NCBI GenBank assembly: GCA_026120185.1
Contig: JANUWF010003375.1
Coordinates: 4,282,736-4,346,735, forward strand
Length of the DNA stretch: 64,000 bases
Origin: Voacanga thouarsii
Taxonomy: Eukaryota > Streptophyta > Magnoliopsida > Gentianales > Apocynaceae
Reading direction: 5' to 3'
Shown piece after piece: positions 45,903 through 56,374 of this stretch (the stretch's first letter is position 1; each line of letters starts with the position of its first letter). The notes beneath the pieces were generated by a model. The model was not told the DNA's origin. It was given only the letters and a program-made list of their open reading frames with translations, and searched no databases. Made by a program: the position numbers and the translations under genes.

Positions 45903-47350
45903 TGATAGGGGCTAAAATCACCATTATTTTTCTAGTTATTTGAGGTTATTTTTAAATACCTTTGTTGTAATAACTATTCATATTCCTTTCTATTTGATGT
46001 TTTTCTTGTAAAAAGTGTTTATGGTGAATTTGTGCATATTTGAGTTAAATCAAGCCGAAACTGAACAATTCCAGAATGTACCTTGCGCCAGGCCCATCCA
46101 AAGGACCATCCGCCGGGTCCATTTTGGTCCAGTAGAGGAATTTGAGTAACTTTCAGTACAAAAATAGAAACAGGGTAAGAACAGAATGAACTGGTGCCAG
46201 GTGGGTCGAAGGTACTCGATGCCAAGTACTCTCTGGAAGGCGAATATTCTATGCACGAAATTTGAAATTTTTCAATGATTTTGATATTTTCCCAATCCTA
46301 CTCAGACAAGACTTCCTAAGCCATGAATTTAGCACCCAAGAGGCAAATAAAAGCACAAGAAAACACAAGAGAAAGGGGATAGAAGTGGATTCAAAAGTAG
46401 AAATTCTCAAAAACTCATTGAAGGAGAAATTCACCACATCAAGGAGGATTGTTCAAGAGAGTCTTTAAGGGAGAAGAAGGAGACTTGTCTATGAGTGCTT
46501 TCTTTTATCTTTACTTTCTTTTTCTTTGACAATCATGTATTCAATATTTCCATTGTAATTTAACAATATTTTGGGTTTCATGACTTATGTAGCAATTTAA
46601 TTACTTAATCAATTTTCTAACATTCTTGGTGTTTGATTAGTTGTGATTATGGAGGAATTGTTGAATTTAAATTTGCTTCTAATTTACTTGGGAAATAATG
46701 TTAGGAGTTTATTTAATTTTACTGATTTCATATTTGTTATTGCTTAATGGACTTGGGAAACGAAGTTAAGATCAAAGAACTTAAGAAATCAAAGGTTAGT
46801 TAATTTCTTCTAGAGCATAGGGTTGTTGGCTAATTTCATTTCTATAACAAATTATGTTTAATGCATCTTTTGGTTATGTTTGGTTGATTGAAAAATCTAC
46901 TAATTTAATCAAGGGGTAGTGATTCCATAGATTGGGAAAGAAGTGGAGTCTATATAAGTGAATTCATAACTTGGAAAGCAATTGAACTTTACTTTATACT
47001 CCTTTATGATGTCAAGATGATGATTAATTGAGATAGTTGTTAAGTGTTTCAATGTTATGTTTTCAAGGATAATTGTCTAAATTACATGTTCATAAATCCT
47101 TAACTTGTATATATTTCTGTATTTTTCTTCTTGTTATTCTATCACTTTATTAGGTTGGTTAAACAATGAATGAAAAGTGATTAGTGTGTACTTGTTCCTT
47201 TAAGGATTGATACTCGTTGATTCCCTATGTTATGCTTATGATGAGTATACTTACTCATATGTATATTTTGGAATTAATATTTTAATTAAAACTTGACTAA
47301 GGAATGGATTTAAATTTGATGATTTTTATACGCCAAAAATTTACGCATTA
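45903..47350 (+). repeat. Athila-like 5' LTR
   Basis: 1,448 bases from TGATAGGGGCTAAAATCACC to TTACGCATTA (end TCA mutated to TTA), followed by an Asp-tRNA PBS. Homologous to 39479-40706. Together with 47351-47674, 59517-60353 and 63573-64000 it forms one Athila-like element later broken by E2 and solo LTR C. Confidence 0.8.
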
Positions 47351-47674
47351 AGTTTTTGGTGCCCGTTGTTGTGGAATAATATCATAAAAGATTGGATTTT
47401 GTTAATTTAACTATGTTTATAGGTTTATATGTTTATATGTAAATATGTGGATATGTCTATATGTTCTTTGTATGACGGAGTGCTATATTTTATTTTCTTG
47501 TATATTTGTAATTTAATGTCCTTCCATGTAGTAATTTTCTCTAACCAAACTTGTAAACATGTTCCTTAGCTAGCTAACTTGATTTCATATTATAATACTA
47601 ACAAATTATTTTATATAGGTAAGGAGGCCAATTGGAGCATAAGATGGTACCCTAACATGTCTCAAAGGACGACA
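47351..47674 (+). other. Athila-like PBS and leader
   Basis: TGGTGCCCGTTGTTGTGGA at 47357-47375 is a degenerate copy of TGGCGCCGTTGCCGGGGA, the tRNA-Asp primer site known from Athila elements. The leader after it is non-coding and T-rich, with TATATAGGTAAGG near 47616. It is cut at 47674 by insertion of E2. Confidence 0.65.
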
Positions 47675-50600
47675 TGTAACACCCCACCTTTTGCTTTCAA
47701 TTGGATACTATTTGTAATAGGATGAGAATTTATATCAATGGTTAGAACAAAAGATGATCGGTAGAATGAGACGAATATTTTGGTATTGTAATATCGTGTC
47801 GGGACCTAGATGTAATTATTGGATTTGTTCTCCCTGTACCAGAAATTTTCAGAAGGCTATTATCATTAACAAAATATGAATTGTAGGGTACTCTAAAAAG
47901 AGAAATTGATTGGTGTGATGAAACGAACGTTTTGGTATGAATTATGCTACTCGGATTATCGGGGGCATTTTCGTCATTTGACCACGCTGGCGACTTTGAC
48001 CGCAAATTTGTCCAAGTAGAGAAGGAATTGAAGTGTTACCAATGAATTCAGTGGAATTTTTGGAGTGGTTTGTGAAATAAAATATTTTTCCGTTACGGAC
48101 TCGATTTTGGTTATTTCTGAAGAAAATAGGAAAATGCGGTTGAAAATAGGACGTGTGGCTTCTTGTGATTGGTGGCCAAGGACAGGTGTCAAATAATAAG
48201 AGGATGCATGAAAGATTCATGCATGCAAGACTTCTTAAAAAAGCTTTTGCAAAATAAATGAAGAATGATGTGTAATTTTGTGATTGGAACACATCACTTG
48301 TGGGCCCACTTGACTAAGGTCTTAAGCAATATAATTGGCCAATATTTAGATCAAGAGAAGATGAATGAATGGTAGGAAATTGGCCAAGAATTTCGTTGGC
48401 CTTGCAAGATGAAATAAGGGAATTTTTGTAGTGGAAATAAAAGTGGTTGGTGTGTAAATTTTTCATTAGAACACACCTATACATTAGCCACATAGAATTA
48501 ATTGATTTAATATTTCTTGGCCAAATTTCTGATGAAGAATGGTGGTGAAGAGGCTAATTTACAGCCATATTTTTGTCCAGCCTTGGAGAAAGAAAAAGAA
48601 GAGGAAATAAGAAAGAAAATGTTGAGAAAAACTAAGAGAAAAAGGAAAAGGAGAGCGAAAGAAAGAAGTGGGCGTGTTCTTGGTGTTCTTGGAGCAAAAT
48701 CACAGCACATAGCCTCAAATACAAGGTAAAACCCTCCCTTGCTTGAATTAAAGTTGTTGTTGGGTGAATGATGATTAGGATGATGTGAATTTTAACATAA
48801 AAACATGACTTTCATGTATTGATTTCGGATCAAAGCTAGGGTTTGTGAACTTTTGTGTATGAACTTTATAAATGCTTGTATATGTGTCGGCTACCTAAGG
48901 GCCTTTGAATGATGTTTTGTGTGAGGAAGAACTGAATAATTATGGTAGCTTGAAGGCTTATTTTTAGTTGAAGAGGTGGTGATCAAAGTAGAGTAAAAAT
49001 GGAATTTACTTGTTTGGGAAAAAAAATTGTTCAAACTAGCTTTTGATTTGAAGAGATGAATTTTTGTTGAATAAGTGTGACTTTTGTGAGCTACTATAAA
49101 TCTAGAAATTCATAATTAAAGATGATTTGAAGGAGGATCGAATGAATTAATGGTTGCGAAGTGCTAAAGGCTAAAGGAAAACATGAATAGTAAAATTGAG
49201 ACAAAACTACTGGGTCTGTTTTTGCCTAGTAGCGTGTTACTGAAACAAGAACTATGAAAAATTCCTAAACATAATTAAATTTAAGAGTCTTACGGTCATT
49301 TTGATATATCATAGAGACAAATTGTAGTTGTGGATTGAATGTTATGTGCAAAACAAAATCATGTGTCAATCTGTGAAATTCCAGAAAAATGAGTCCGAAA
49401 ATGGGTGAACTTAAGGATGATTAATTGTGTGATATTGGATGAAATAAATGGGAAATATAATGTGAATCCCTTATTTATGAAGGGTGGAAGGATGTGGGAA
49501 AAGGAAAACAAAAGAATTGATCAACGATGGAAAAACAATGTGAACAAAAGTTGAACGTTTTCCTTAACTATCGGCTAACTGTCAGCCTCATCGGCCAACC
49601 GACGGCTCCTGTTGGCTAAACGTCGGTTGGACGTCAGCTACCCGTCGGCTATTTTTTGGCCAAATGCGAATTGACCCGAAAACAGTGTTTGGTGTAGGTT
49701 TAATTGCAAACGGCCAATGGAACGTCGAAAACGGTAGAAACGAAGGTTAAACGGAAAGAGTTGCTTAGGACACGAGGTGAGTCCCTTTGATTTCTAAAAC
49801 CTTTTGAATGCTAGTGTACGTCACTTTTTCCTAAAATGCTATGCTTTATGCCATTTTTGAAATTCCTGAATGTGTTTAAGGTTTATCTGAGCAAGAATTT
49901 TTTTATGCCATTTTGGGCACAATTGAACATCATAATTGGCTTGGGAACATTACTGGATGGTTAAAGTATGAATTTTGTGAATTTAGTCCTTTTTGGGTTA
50001 AATGTTTGGGATTTTCAAAAAATGGTAAATTTTGGAATCGAGTAGTCATAAATTGACTAGAATACCCTTATTGGAACATTTAATGGAAATATGTTTGGAA
50101 ACATTGAATTTAATCCTCTTTTAGGATTAGAATTCTAAATTTTTTGAAATGAGTTCCTTTTGGAATCGGGTATTTGGAAATTGATCTAAATGTCCTTATT
50201 AGAATGTTTATGAAAACTTTTGGAGTCGGGTATACGGTAAATGACCAAAATACCCGTATTGGAACTTTTGTGATTACTTTTCAACTTAGGTAATGGTAAA
50301 ATCACCCGAATACCCTTGAAATGTCTGTTGGAATCGAGTATGGATAAAATGATCTGAATACCATTCGATATGACTTTTGTGATCGAGTACGGTGAAAATG
50401 ACCCGGATACTCTCGGAAATAAGTTTTGATGTGTGCATAGAACTTTTTATCCTATTACAACATGATTTGGAAAATGATCTCTTGTGATCCAATTGACTTT
50501 TGGAAAATAAACTTTTGATCCCTGAAATTATTTTATTAGTCTGATGTACCATGGAATGAATTAATTAGATTGTGGAGTCTATATGAATGATGATCTAACT

Positions 50601-51620
50601 TGCGAATTAGTGGGAACAAATTCTAGAAAATGTTATTTTACCCTAAAAATGTTTTGATTTGAAAATCTTGCAAGATCAGATAACCCTCTGGCCTGATCAG
50701 TCAGACAGGGTTGGTATTGTTAACATTGAGTACTCAGTAAGAACTTTGATCTTTGTACTATCTCATGTTAGGGGTAAATGGCCCCAAGTAACCTTTCTAG
50801 TTCTAGGGATTGTCTTACTCCAAACAGGGCGACAGGACATTGAGATAAGTCATCCTGACTAGCCATTTAGCACCTGACAATTCTTGCGTCTGTGGGTGCT
50901 TCTAATTTTTGAATCATTCGCTGATACCGAGTAGGGACACTCAGTGCGCCTGACTCCTTGTCACCTCGATGCTGATTGATGTCAGGATTGGGACCCTTGC
51001 CTTATGGTTACAAGTAAAAGATTGTGTGCTGCGGTATACCTGAGCAGAAGTACGCTGCGGTATACTTATTCCAGTGATGCATGGTTGAGTGCTAGAGGCT
51101 ATTGTCTTAGTACAATGATACGTGGCGCCGAAGGCAAGGACTTGGGACTTGCATATAGATATAAGCCAACCTTCTGTTGGAGAAGTACTTATAATTTGGG
51201 AAACTTGGGGCAATGATTTGAAATTGAAATACGATTTTCCATAAACGATTTAGTTCTGAACAAACTTTTTGTTAAAGAGTTTTAGAATCGTTTCCAGTGA
51301 ACAAATGATATGCTATTCCACAAAATTTTTATGTACTCTGTCTCTTTGATAAAGAACTAGCACACAGGGACTCACTGGGTGATTTTTTACTCACACGTAT
51401 CTTTTATCGTACCATTTTTGTAGGATCCGAAGTTGAGTAGACCTACGGATAGCAGGCAATACTACAATGATGGCAGAATAGGTTCGGATGTTTCCCTTTT
51501 GGATAATATACCTTATTACTGATGTTGAATGAAAATTTTCTTTTATAAGATTCTTTGTTATATATGTGCACATAAGTATTAGCATGCGTGGTTGTATGAA
51601 TCTGGACCTTGCATACTCTA

Positions 51621-51667
<47 letters not shown>

Positions 51668-51752
51668 ATAAACACCCCTTGTCTGGGTGACTGGATAGGG
51701 CGACACACGGTTTTGATATGCTTGCGTTGTTACCTTTAGTAGTGGTGTTACA
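47675..51752 (+). repeat. E2 5' LTR (4.08 kb)
   Basis: TGTAACACCCC to GGTGTTACA. It contains a small hairpin GCATGAA-AGA-TTCATGC (48206-48222), a CGTCGG-type cluster (49570-49660), two copies of GCTGCGGTATAC (51033, 51054) and a TC/TA microsatellite (51621-51663). Matching short ORFs in both LTRs, such as the charged one at 48517 and 57216, are duplicates by LTR copying, not evidence of genes. Confidence 0.9.
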
Positions 51753-51754
51753 AC

Positions 51755-51767
51755 TGGTATCAGAGCC
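51755..51767 (+). other. E2 primer binding site (initiator-Met)
   Basis: TGGTATCAGAGCC, two bases after the 5' LTR; an exact match to the standard initiator-Met plant PBS. Confidence 0.95.
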
Positions 51768-51827
51768 TAGTTGTATAGACTTGTGATATCGTCATTGGGA
51801 TTGATAGAACTCTTTTATTATTGAGGT

Positions 51828-52500
51828 ATGACGGATAGGAGTGATAAGGGCAAGCACCCAATGGATGAGTATAGCAATCATGGGAAGAAAGAGATAGATG
51901 AGCATTCGTGTGTGAAAAGATCTGGGAGGATTTGTATTATCCACCAAGAAGGTGTGCCAAGACGTTTCTCTTGGACAGGACCTGGCCCAGGCCGCCTTCA
52001 TACACCCTATCTCACTGGGAGCGCATTTGACCCTATAGTGTCTGTCATTATCTTATTTTTGCGAGACCTCAGTTTAGAATGGAAACCTACTCCAAAAGAG
52101 GACATCGTCACCGCATGAGGAGATGGGTGGTGATTTTGATGAAATTGATGGCGATATTGAACCACACCATCAGGATAATAATGAGAAGAATAGTGTCCCC
52201 GATAGTGTAGTATTGTCTGTGGATAATGAGAAGGAATTTGGTGGGGATACTCCGGGAGAATTAGAAGATGATATGTTATGTTTAGGGTATGTTGAGATAG
52301 GAAGAGTTTAAGTGATAGTCTCAAACATACTAGCTTGATTGCACCCTAATGCGGATGAAGATGAAGGATTCAATACAGCCAAATCCTATACGATTTCTAC
52401 TAATTTAGAACCTCCCATTTCAAATAGTGATGACGATGAGCAAGAGGATGAAGCTTGGATATGTGCAGTAGGATATGCACAATCCGGCCAGTGTATATGA
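51828..52500 (+). pseudogene. E2 pre-gag upstream ORF (acidic, conserved with E1)
   Basis: Begins MTDRSDKGK 60 bases after the PBS and is open to 52118. A one-base insertion relative to E1 near 52094 shifts the frame; the next frame is open at 52123-52311 (GGDFDEIDGDIEPHH). The last part (LHPNADEDE, YTIST, SNSDDDEQEDE, VGYAQ) ends at 52498-52500. E1 keeps the same blocks and order. A basic start and strongly acidic C-terminal two-thirds are the only features; no known domain recognised. It ends 288 bases before gag. Confidence 0.55.
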
Positions 52501-52788
52501 CTGTGTGCTTGGCACACGAATTTTGTACTGGCTTTATGTTTGATAAGAATGAATATATGTTATGATCCTGCTATGTGCACTATAACACTTTTGTGCCTAC
52601 TCTTAAGTTATGTTATATTATTTTACCAGCAAAATCATATGAACTGTACAGATGTCTCCTAAATGAATTTTTGGATGATAATCGTGAACTACTCAATATA
52701 ACCCTGAGCCAATGGGGAAGAAATCGCATGTGGAAGGTTCCCACCTTGTGAATTTTTAGATTATTTTATGTTCTAAACCTTCTAGAAA

Positions 52789-53110
52789 ATGGCTGATACC
52801 ATTCAACGGATGGCTGAGACTATTACTAGAGCTAATGAGAATGTTGGAATAAATGAGAATATGGGTTGGAAAAATCAAAGCGAATTTCGAGGTATGAGTC
52901 AGAAAAGATTTGGAGGACCTTAATGGCAGAAGAAAGGAAAGATGCAGAGGAGAGGAGGCCCAACTGGAAGATAGCCCTCTTTTAGATGCTTTAACTATAT
53001 GAAGGAAGGGCATAAGAGTTTCAATTTTCCTCACCTCCGAAGAATACGGGGATAAAGTCGACCAGGAAGAAACAATCAGGGGTAGAGGTCAGGACTAGAA
53101 ACAAGCTTCT
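52789..53110 (+). pseudogene. E2 gag, capsid region deleted
   Basis: Starts MADTIQRMAETIT, like E1, but passes within about 30 codons to QSEFRGMSQKRFGG, which in E1 lies near the gag C-terminus. About 600 bases covering the capsid region are absent. A stop follows near 52921, and the knuckle remnant reads CFNYMKEGHKSFNF with two Cys ligands lost, as in E1. The protein could not assemble particles. Confidence 0.75.
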
Positions 53111-53149
53111 ACCCCTAGAGCTGGATCTACTAAACTAAGTAAATGCTCG

Positions 53150-53650
53150 AGTGGTCGTATTGAAGAAGATGGATGATCATATCACAATAGTGAAAGGTAC
53201 ACTCCTTAGCTTTAAATCATGACGCTAAAGTATTGGTAGATCCCAGTTCTACGCATTCTTTTCTTGCCAATATATTTCTTGATACTATGGGGATAAAAAT
53301 GGGGAAGAAAATTCATAAGAAATGCTTAACAGTACCCCATTAGGAAAGTACATGAATAGTGATAAAGTACATAAGGAATGTAAGATCTTGGTAGGAAATG
53401 AAATTTTGGAGGAGATTTGATAGGTCTACCCATAGAGGACCAAGATGCTATCTTAGGCATGGATTGGCTATCCCTGCATCGTAATCAAGTTGACTATAGA
53501 CATAAAATAGTACAATTCCGTCAGCCTAGGAAACCTATAATGGAAATTGTAGACAAGGCTGGGAGGAAAAGTAATACTTGCATATTGGGACTCAAGGCCC
53601 AGAAGACAATTAAAAAAAGGGGGGGCTTACTGGGTACTTGGCCTATATAA
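53150..53650 (+). pseudogene. E2 aspartic protease (decayed)
   Basis: The active-site region VLVDPSSTHSF has D-P-S-S at 53239-53250: the Gly kept in E1 (DPGS) is Ser. After a frame break, the open stretch 53417-53650 carries DAILGMDWLSLHRNQVDYRH, the second retropepsin block, and a linker ending in a frameshift. Confidence 0.75.
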
Positions 53651-53669
53651 TTAATAACCCAAACCTATA

Positions 53670-54460
53670 GAATTGCATCAGCTTGAGAAATAAGTACAGG
53701 AATTAATAGAGCAAGAATTCGATCGGTCTAGTATTTCACCTTGGGGAGTACCTATCTTGTTTTTTAGAAATGAAGTTGAGTTGCCACAGATGTATATAGA
53801 TTTGTGAGGTTAAATGCAGTAATGATAAAGAATAAATATACATTGCCCATGATTGATGAATTGTTTGATCGGTTACAAAGAGCAGGATCATTCTCAGAGT
53901 TAGACTTGAGGCAAGGATATTACTAGGTTTGAATTCGGGAAGAAAATATACTGAAAACTACATTTAACATGATATGGAACTTTTGACCTTGTAGTGATGC
54001 CCTTTTGGTGTCACTAATGCCTGTTGTTTCATAGATCTAATGCATCGTACATTTCGGCCCAATTTTGTGGCTATATTCATAGATAATATTCTGGTGTACT
54101 CCAAAGATCCCAAAGATCATGAACAATAATCTTTAGAAAGTATTAGAAAAGTTAAGATAGTCCAAACTATATGCAAAATTCAGTAAGTGTGACTCTTGGC
54201 TACAAGAAGTAGCATTCCTGCGACATATGATATCCAAAGTTGTGAGTACAATAGGTCTTGCAGAAGTTAAAGCAGTGATGAACTGGAAACGTCCTAAGAT
54301 TCTGACTGAATATGATGTTTCTTGGGATTTGTATGATATTATCGGAGATTTACTGAGAAATTTTCTAAGATATCTTTACTTTGAGACAACTCACCTAAAG
54401 AAAGTTCCTTATGTTAGGACTGAAAAATATGAGGGAAAATTCCAGGAGTTGAGAAAAGAA
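53670..54460 (+). pseudogene. E2 reverse transcriptase, FIDN catalytic box
   Basis: Readable blocks are [45 protein letters not shown] and [12 protein letters not shown]. The catalytic pair is Asp-Asn (AAT at 54085-54087), so polymerisation should be lost. The linker before RT is shorter than in E1 by some tens of codons. Frame changes occur around 53790 and 53960. The thumb-to-RNase H connection is open from 54227 (AVMNWKRPK). Confidence 0.8.
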
Positions 54461-54870
54461 TTAAGCTCTGCTCCTATTTTAATATTGCCAATGATGGACA
54501 AGCCTCATGAGGAGTACACAGATGTGTTAAAGGAATGATTGAGAGGAGTATTGATGCAGGAGAGAAATGTGATAGCTTATATCTCTAGGAAATGAAAACC
54601 TCATGAGGAGAATTACATTACACATGATTTAGAGTTAGTTGCTATTATGTTTGCCCTTTAAGAGCGGAGACATTATTTATGTGGGGCTGAGTTAAAAATC
54701 TTCACTAACCACAAAAGTTTGAAGTATGTTTTAACTCAAAGAGATTTCAATATAAGGCAAAGTTGATGAATGGAATTTTTGGAAGGATTTTAATGTCCAA
54801 TTAAATATCATCCTGGAAAAGCAAACATAGTAGTAAATGCCCTTAGTAGGAAGGCGAAATTATCAACTTT
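54461..54870 (+). pseudogene. E2 RNase H (decayed)
   Basis: Blocks PHEEYTDVLKE (Asp region), VIAYISRK, ENYITHDLELVAIMFAL, IFTNHKSLKYVLTQRDFNI and YHPGKANIVVNALSRKAK. TNHKSLK has Asn where the family has Asp. Stops after LKE and SRK. Confidence 0.75.
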
Positions 54871-54999
54871 TCGGATGTTACAAATTTTGGAATTAGAAGT
54901 ATTTGCAATAGATGGAGAAATAAGGATAAGTAATTCTTCCATTCAACCTACCTTCCTACAATAGTTGAAGAGAGAGTAAGATAAAGATGAAGAGTGCAA

Positions 55000-56105
55000 A
55001 AGTTAGTGCAGAAGGAGGCGAATATAGGAGGAAATGAGTTTCGAAAGGACAATGATGGGATTAATTGCTACCGGGGTCGGTATTGTATTCTGAAACAATC
55101 TGTGATGAGATAAGATGTTTTAACAGAGGCACCTTAGAGTAAGTATACCATCCATCCAAGAGCCATAACAATGTATCAGAACCTAAAATGACATTATTGG
55201 TGGATTGGTATGAAGAAGGACAATTCAGACCTTGTAACTCGATGTTTATTTTGTCAGTAAAGGAAAGCTAATCAAAAACAGCCTAGAGGATTACAACAAT
55301 TATATACTCCATCGTGGAAATGGGATGAAATTGCTATAGACCTCATTACAGGATTACCTATGATAGTAGAGTGGCGAGATACTATTGGGGTGATAATGGA
55401 TTGACTAACCAAGTCTGCTTATTTAACTCTTATTAATTAATGGAATTCCCTAGATAATCAAACTATATGAGTATCCTATAGTATTGTGTCAGATCAAGAT
55501 CCTAGATTTACCTCAAAGTTTTGGACTAAGCTGTAATAGAGGTATGGGACCAAAATAAAGTTCAGCATAGCAGCGCACCTACACACGGATGGACATACAA
55601 AATGAGTGAATAGAGCTTTGAAAGACATGTTTAGGACCTGTGCTTTGGATTTTGGAACTAAGTGGATTGATAATTTAGTGTATGCATAATTTGCATACGA
55701 ATTAGAATGGCTCCGTTTGAAGCTTTATATGGATGAAAATGTTAGTCCCCATTATATTGGGAAAATTTAGGACAGAGAACGGGTGAACAAGATACTTTTG
55801 ATCTTGACATGGTCCGATAGGCTATAGCGATTATCAAAACCAAGTTAGAAGTACCGCAGAGTAGACATAAAAGTTATGCAGATAGACATATGAGAGATTT
55901 GGAATTTAGTAAAGGGGATCATGTATTCTTAAAGTTAGCTCCACAACGACCATTGTGAACCAAAGAACAAGAAAAGAAATTGGCATTTAGGTACGCTGGA
56001 TCATTCCCTATTGTCGAGAGGATTGGGAAAGTAGCATATAGATTAGAGTTACTAGTAGAACTTCAAGTTATTCATGGCATGTTTTATGTACCCTAACTTC
56101 AAAAG
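55000..56105 (+). pseudogene. E2 integrase (decayed)
   Basis: The first core Asp is in EIAIDLITGLP (55339-55341) and the second in VSDQDPRF (55492-55494). Where the catalytic Glu is expected, the sequence reads Lys followed by a stop (55600-55605). The C-terminal part shows SYADRHMRDLEF, HVFLKLAP and VAYRLELL up to the chromodomain ORF. Frameshifts and stops throughout. Confidence 0.75.
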
Positions 56106-56108
56106 TAT

Positions 56109-56345
56109 GTGGCTGATCCTGCCCATATTTTGAATGAAAAAACTATTGAGATGACTCTAAGATTGAAGAATGAGGAAAGGCCTATTAAGATCTTAGAGTA
56201 TGCTAAAAAGGAATTGCAGAATGAGAAAATTCCACTTGTACAAGTATCATGGAATCATTATTTTGTGTATGATGTAACTTGGGAAAGCGAAAGGAAAGAT
56301 GTTGAAAAAGTACCTAGGTTTATTTCAAGAGTAAGGCAATTTTGA
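56109..56345 (+). pseudogene. E2 integrase C-terminal chromodomain (open)
   Basis: The last 78 codons of pol, open to the natural stop. PIKILEYAKKELQNEKIPLV and VTWESERKD follow the chromodomain pattern of chromovirus integrases (PxxILxxxxxxLRNKxIPLVxVxW, then ATWE). Chromodomains of this type direct integration toward marked chromatin (family knowledge). The aromatic cage positions are only partly conserved (Tyr and Trp visible). The ATG at 56109 is internal to pol, not a real start. Confidence 0.75.
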
Positions 56346-56361
56346 TGATGAAATTTTTTGT

Positions 56362-56374
56362 AAGGAGGGGAGAG
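56362..56374 (+). other. E2 polypurine tract
   Basis: AAGGAGGGGAGAG directly before the 3' LTR TGTAACTCCCC. Confidence 0.9.

Noticed and set aside
47942..48292. 116-codon minus-strand ORF repeated at 56641-56991
   Set aside because: Antisense to the LTR and duplicated by LTR copying; E1 has only a partial, altered version and no domain is visible.
48517..48729. Highly charged 70-codon ORF, repeated at 57216-57428
   Set aside because: The two copies are the 5' and 3' LTR of the same element, so their match is expected; the E1 LTR counterpart near 6320-6560 does not keep the frame.
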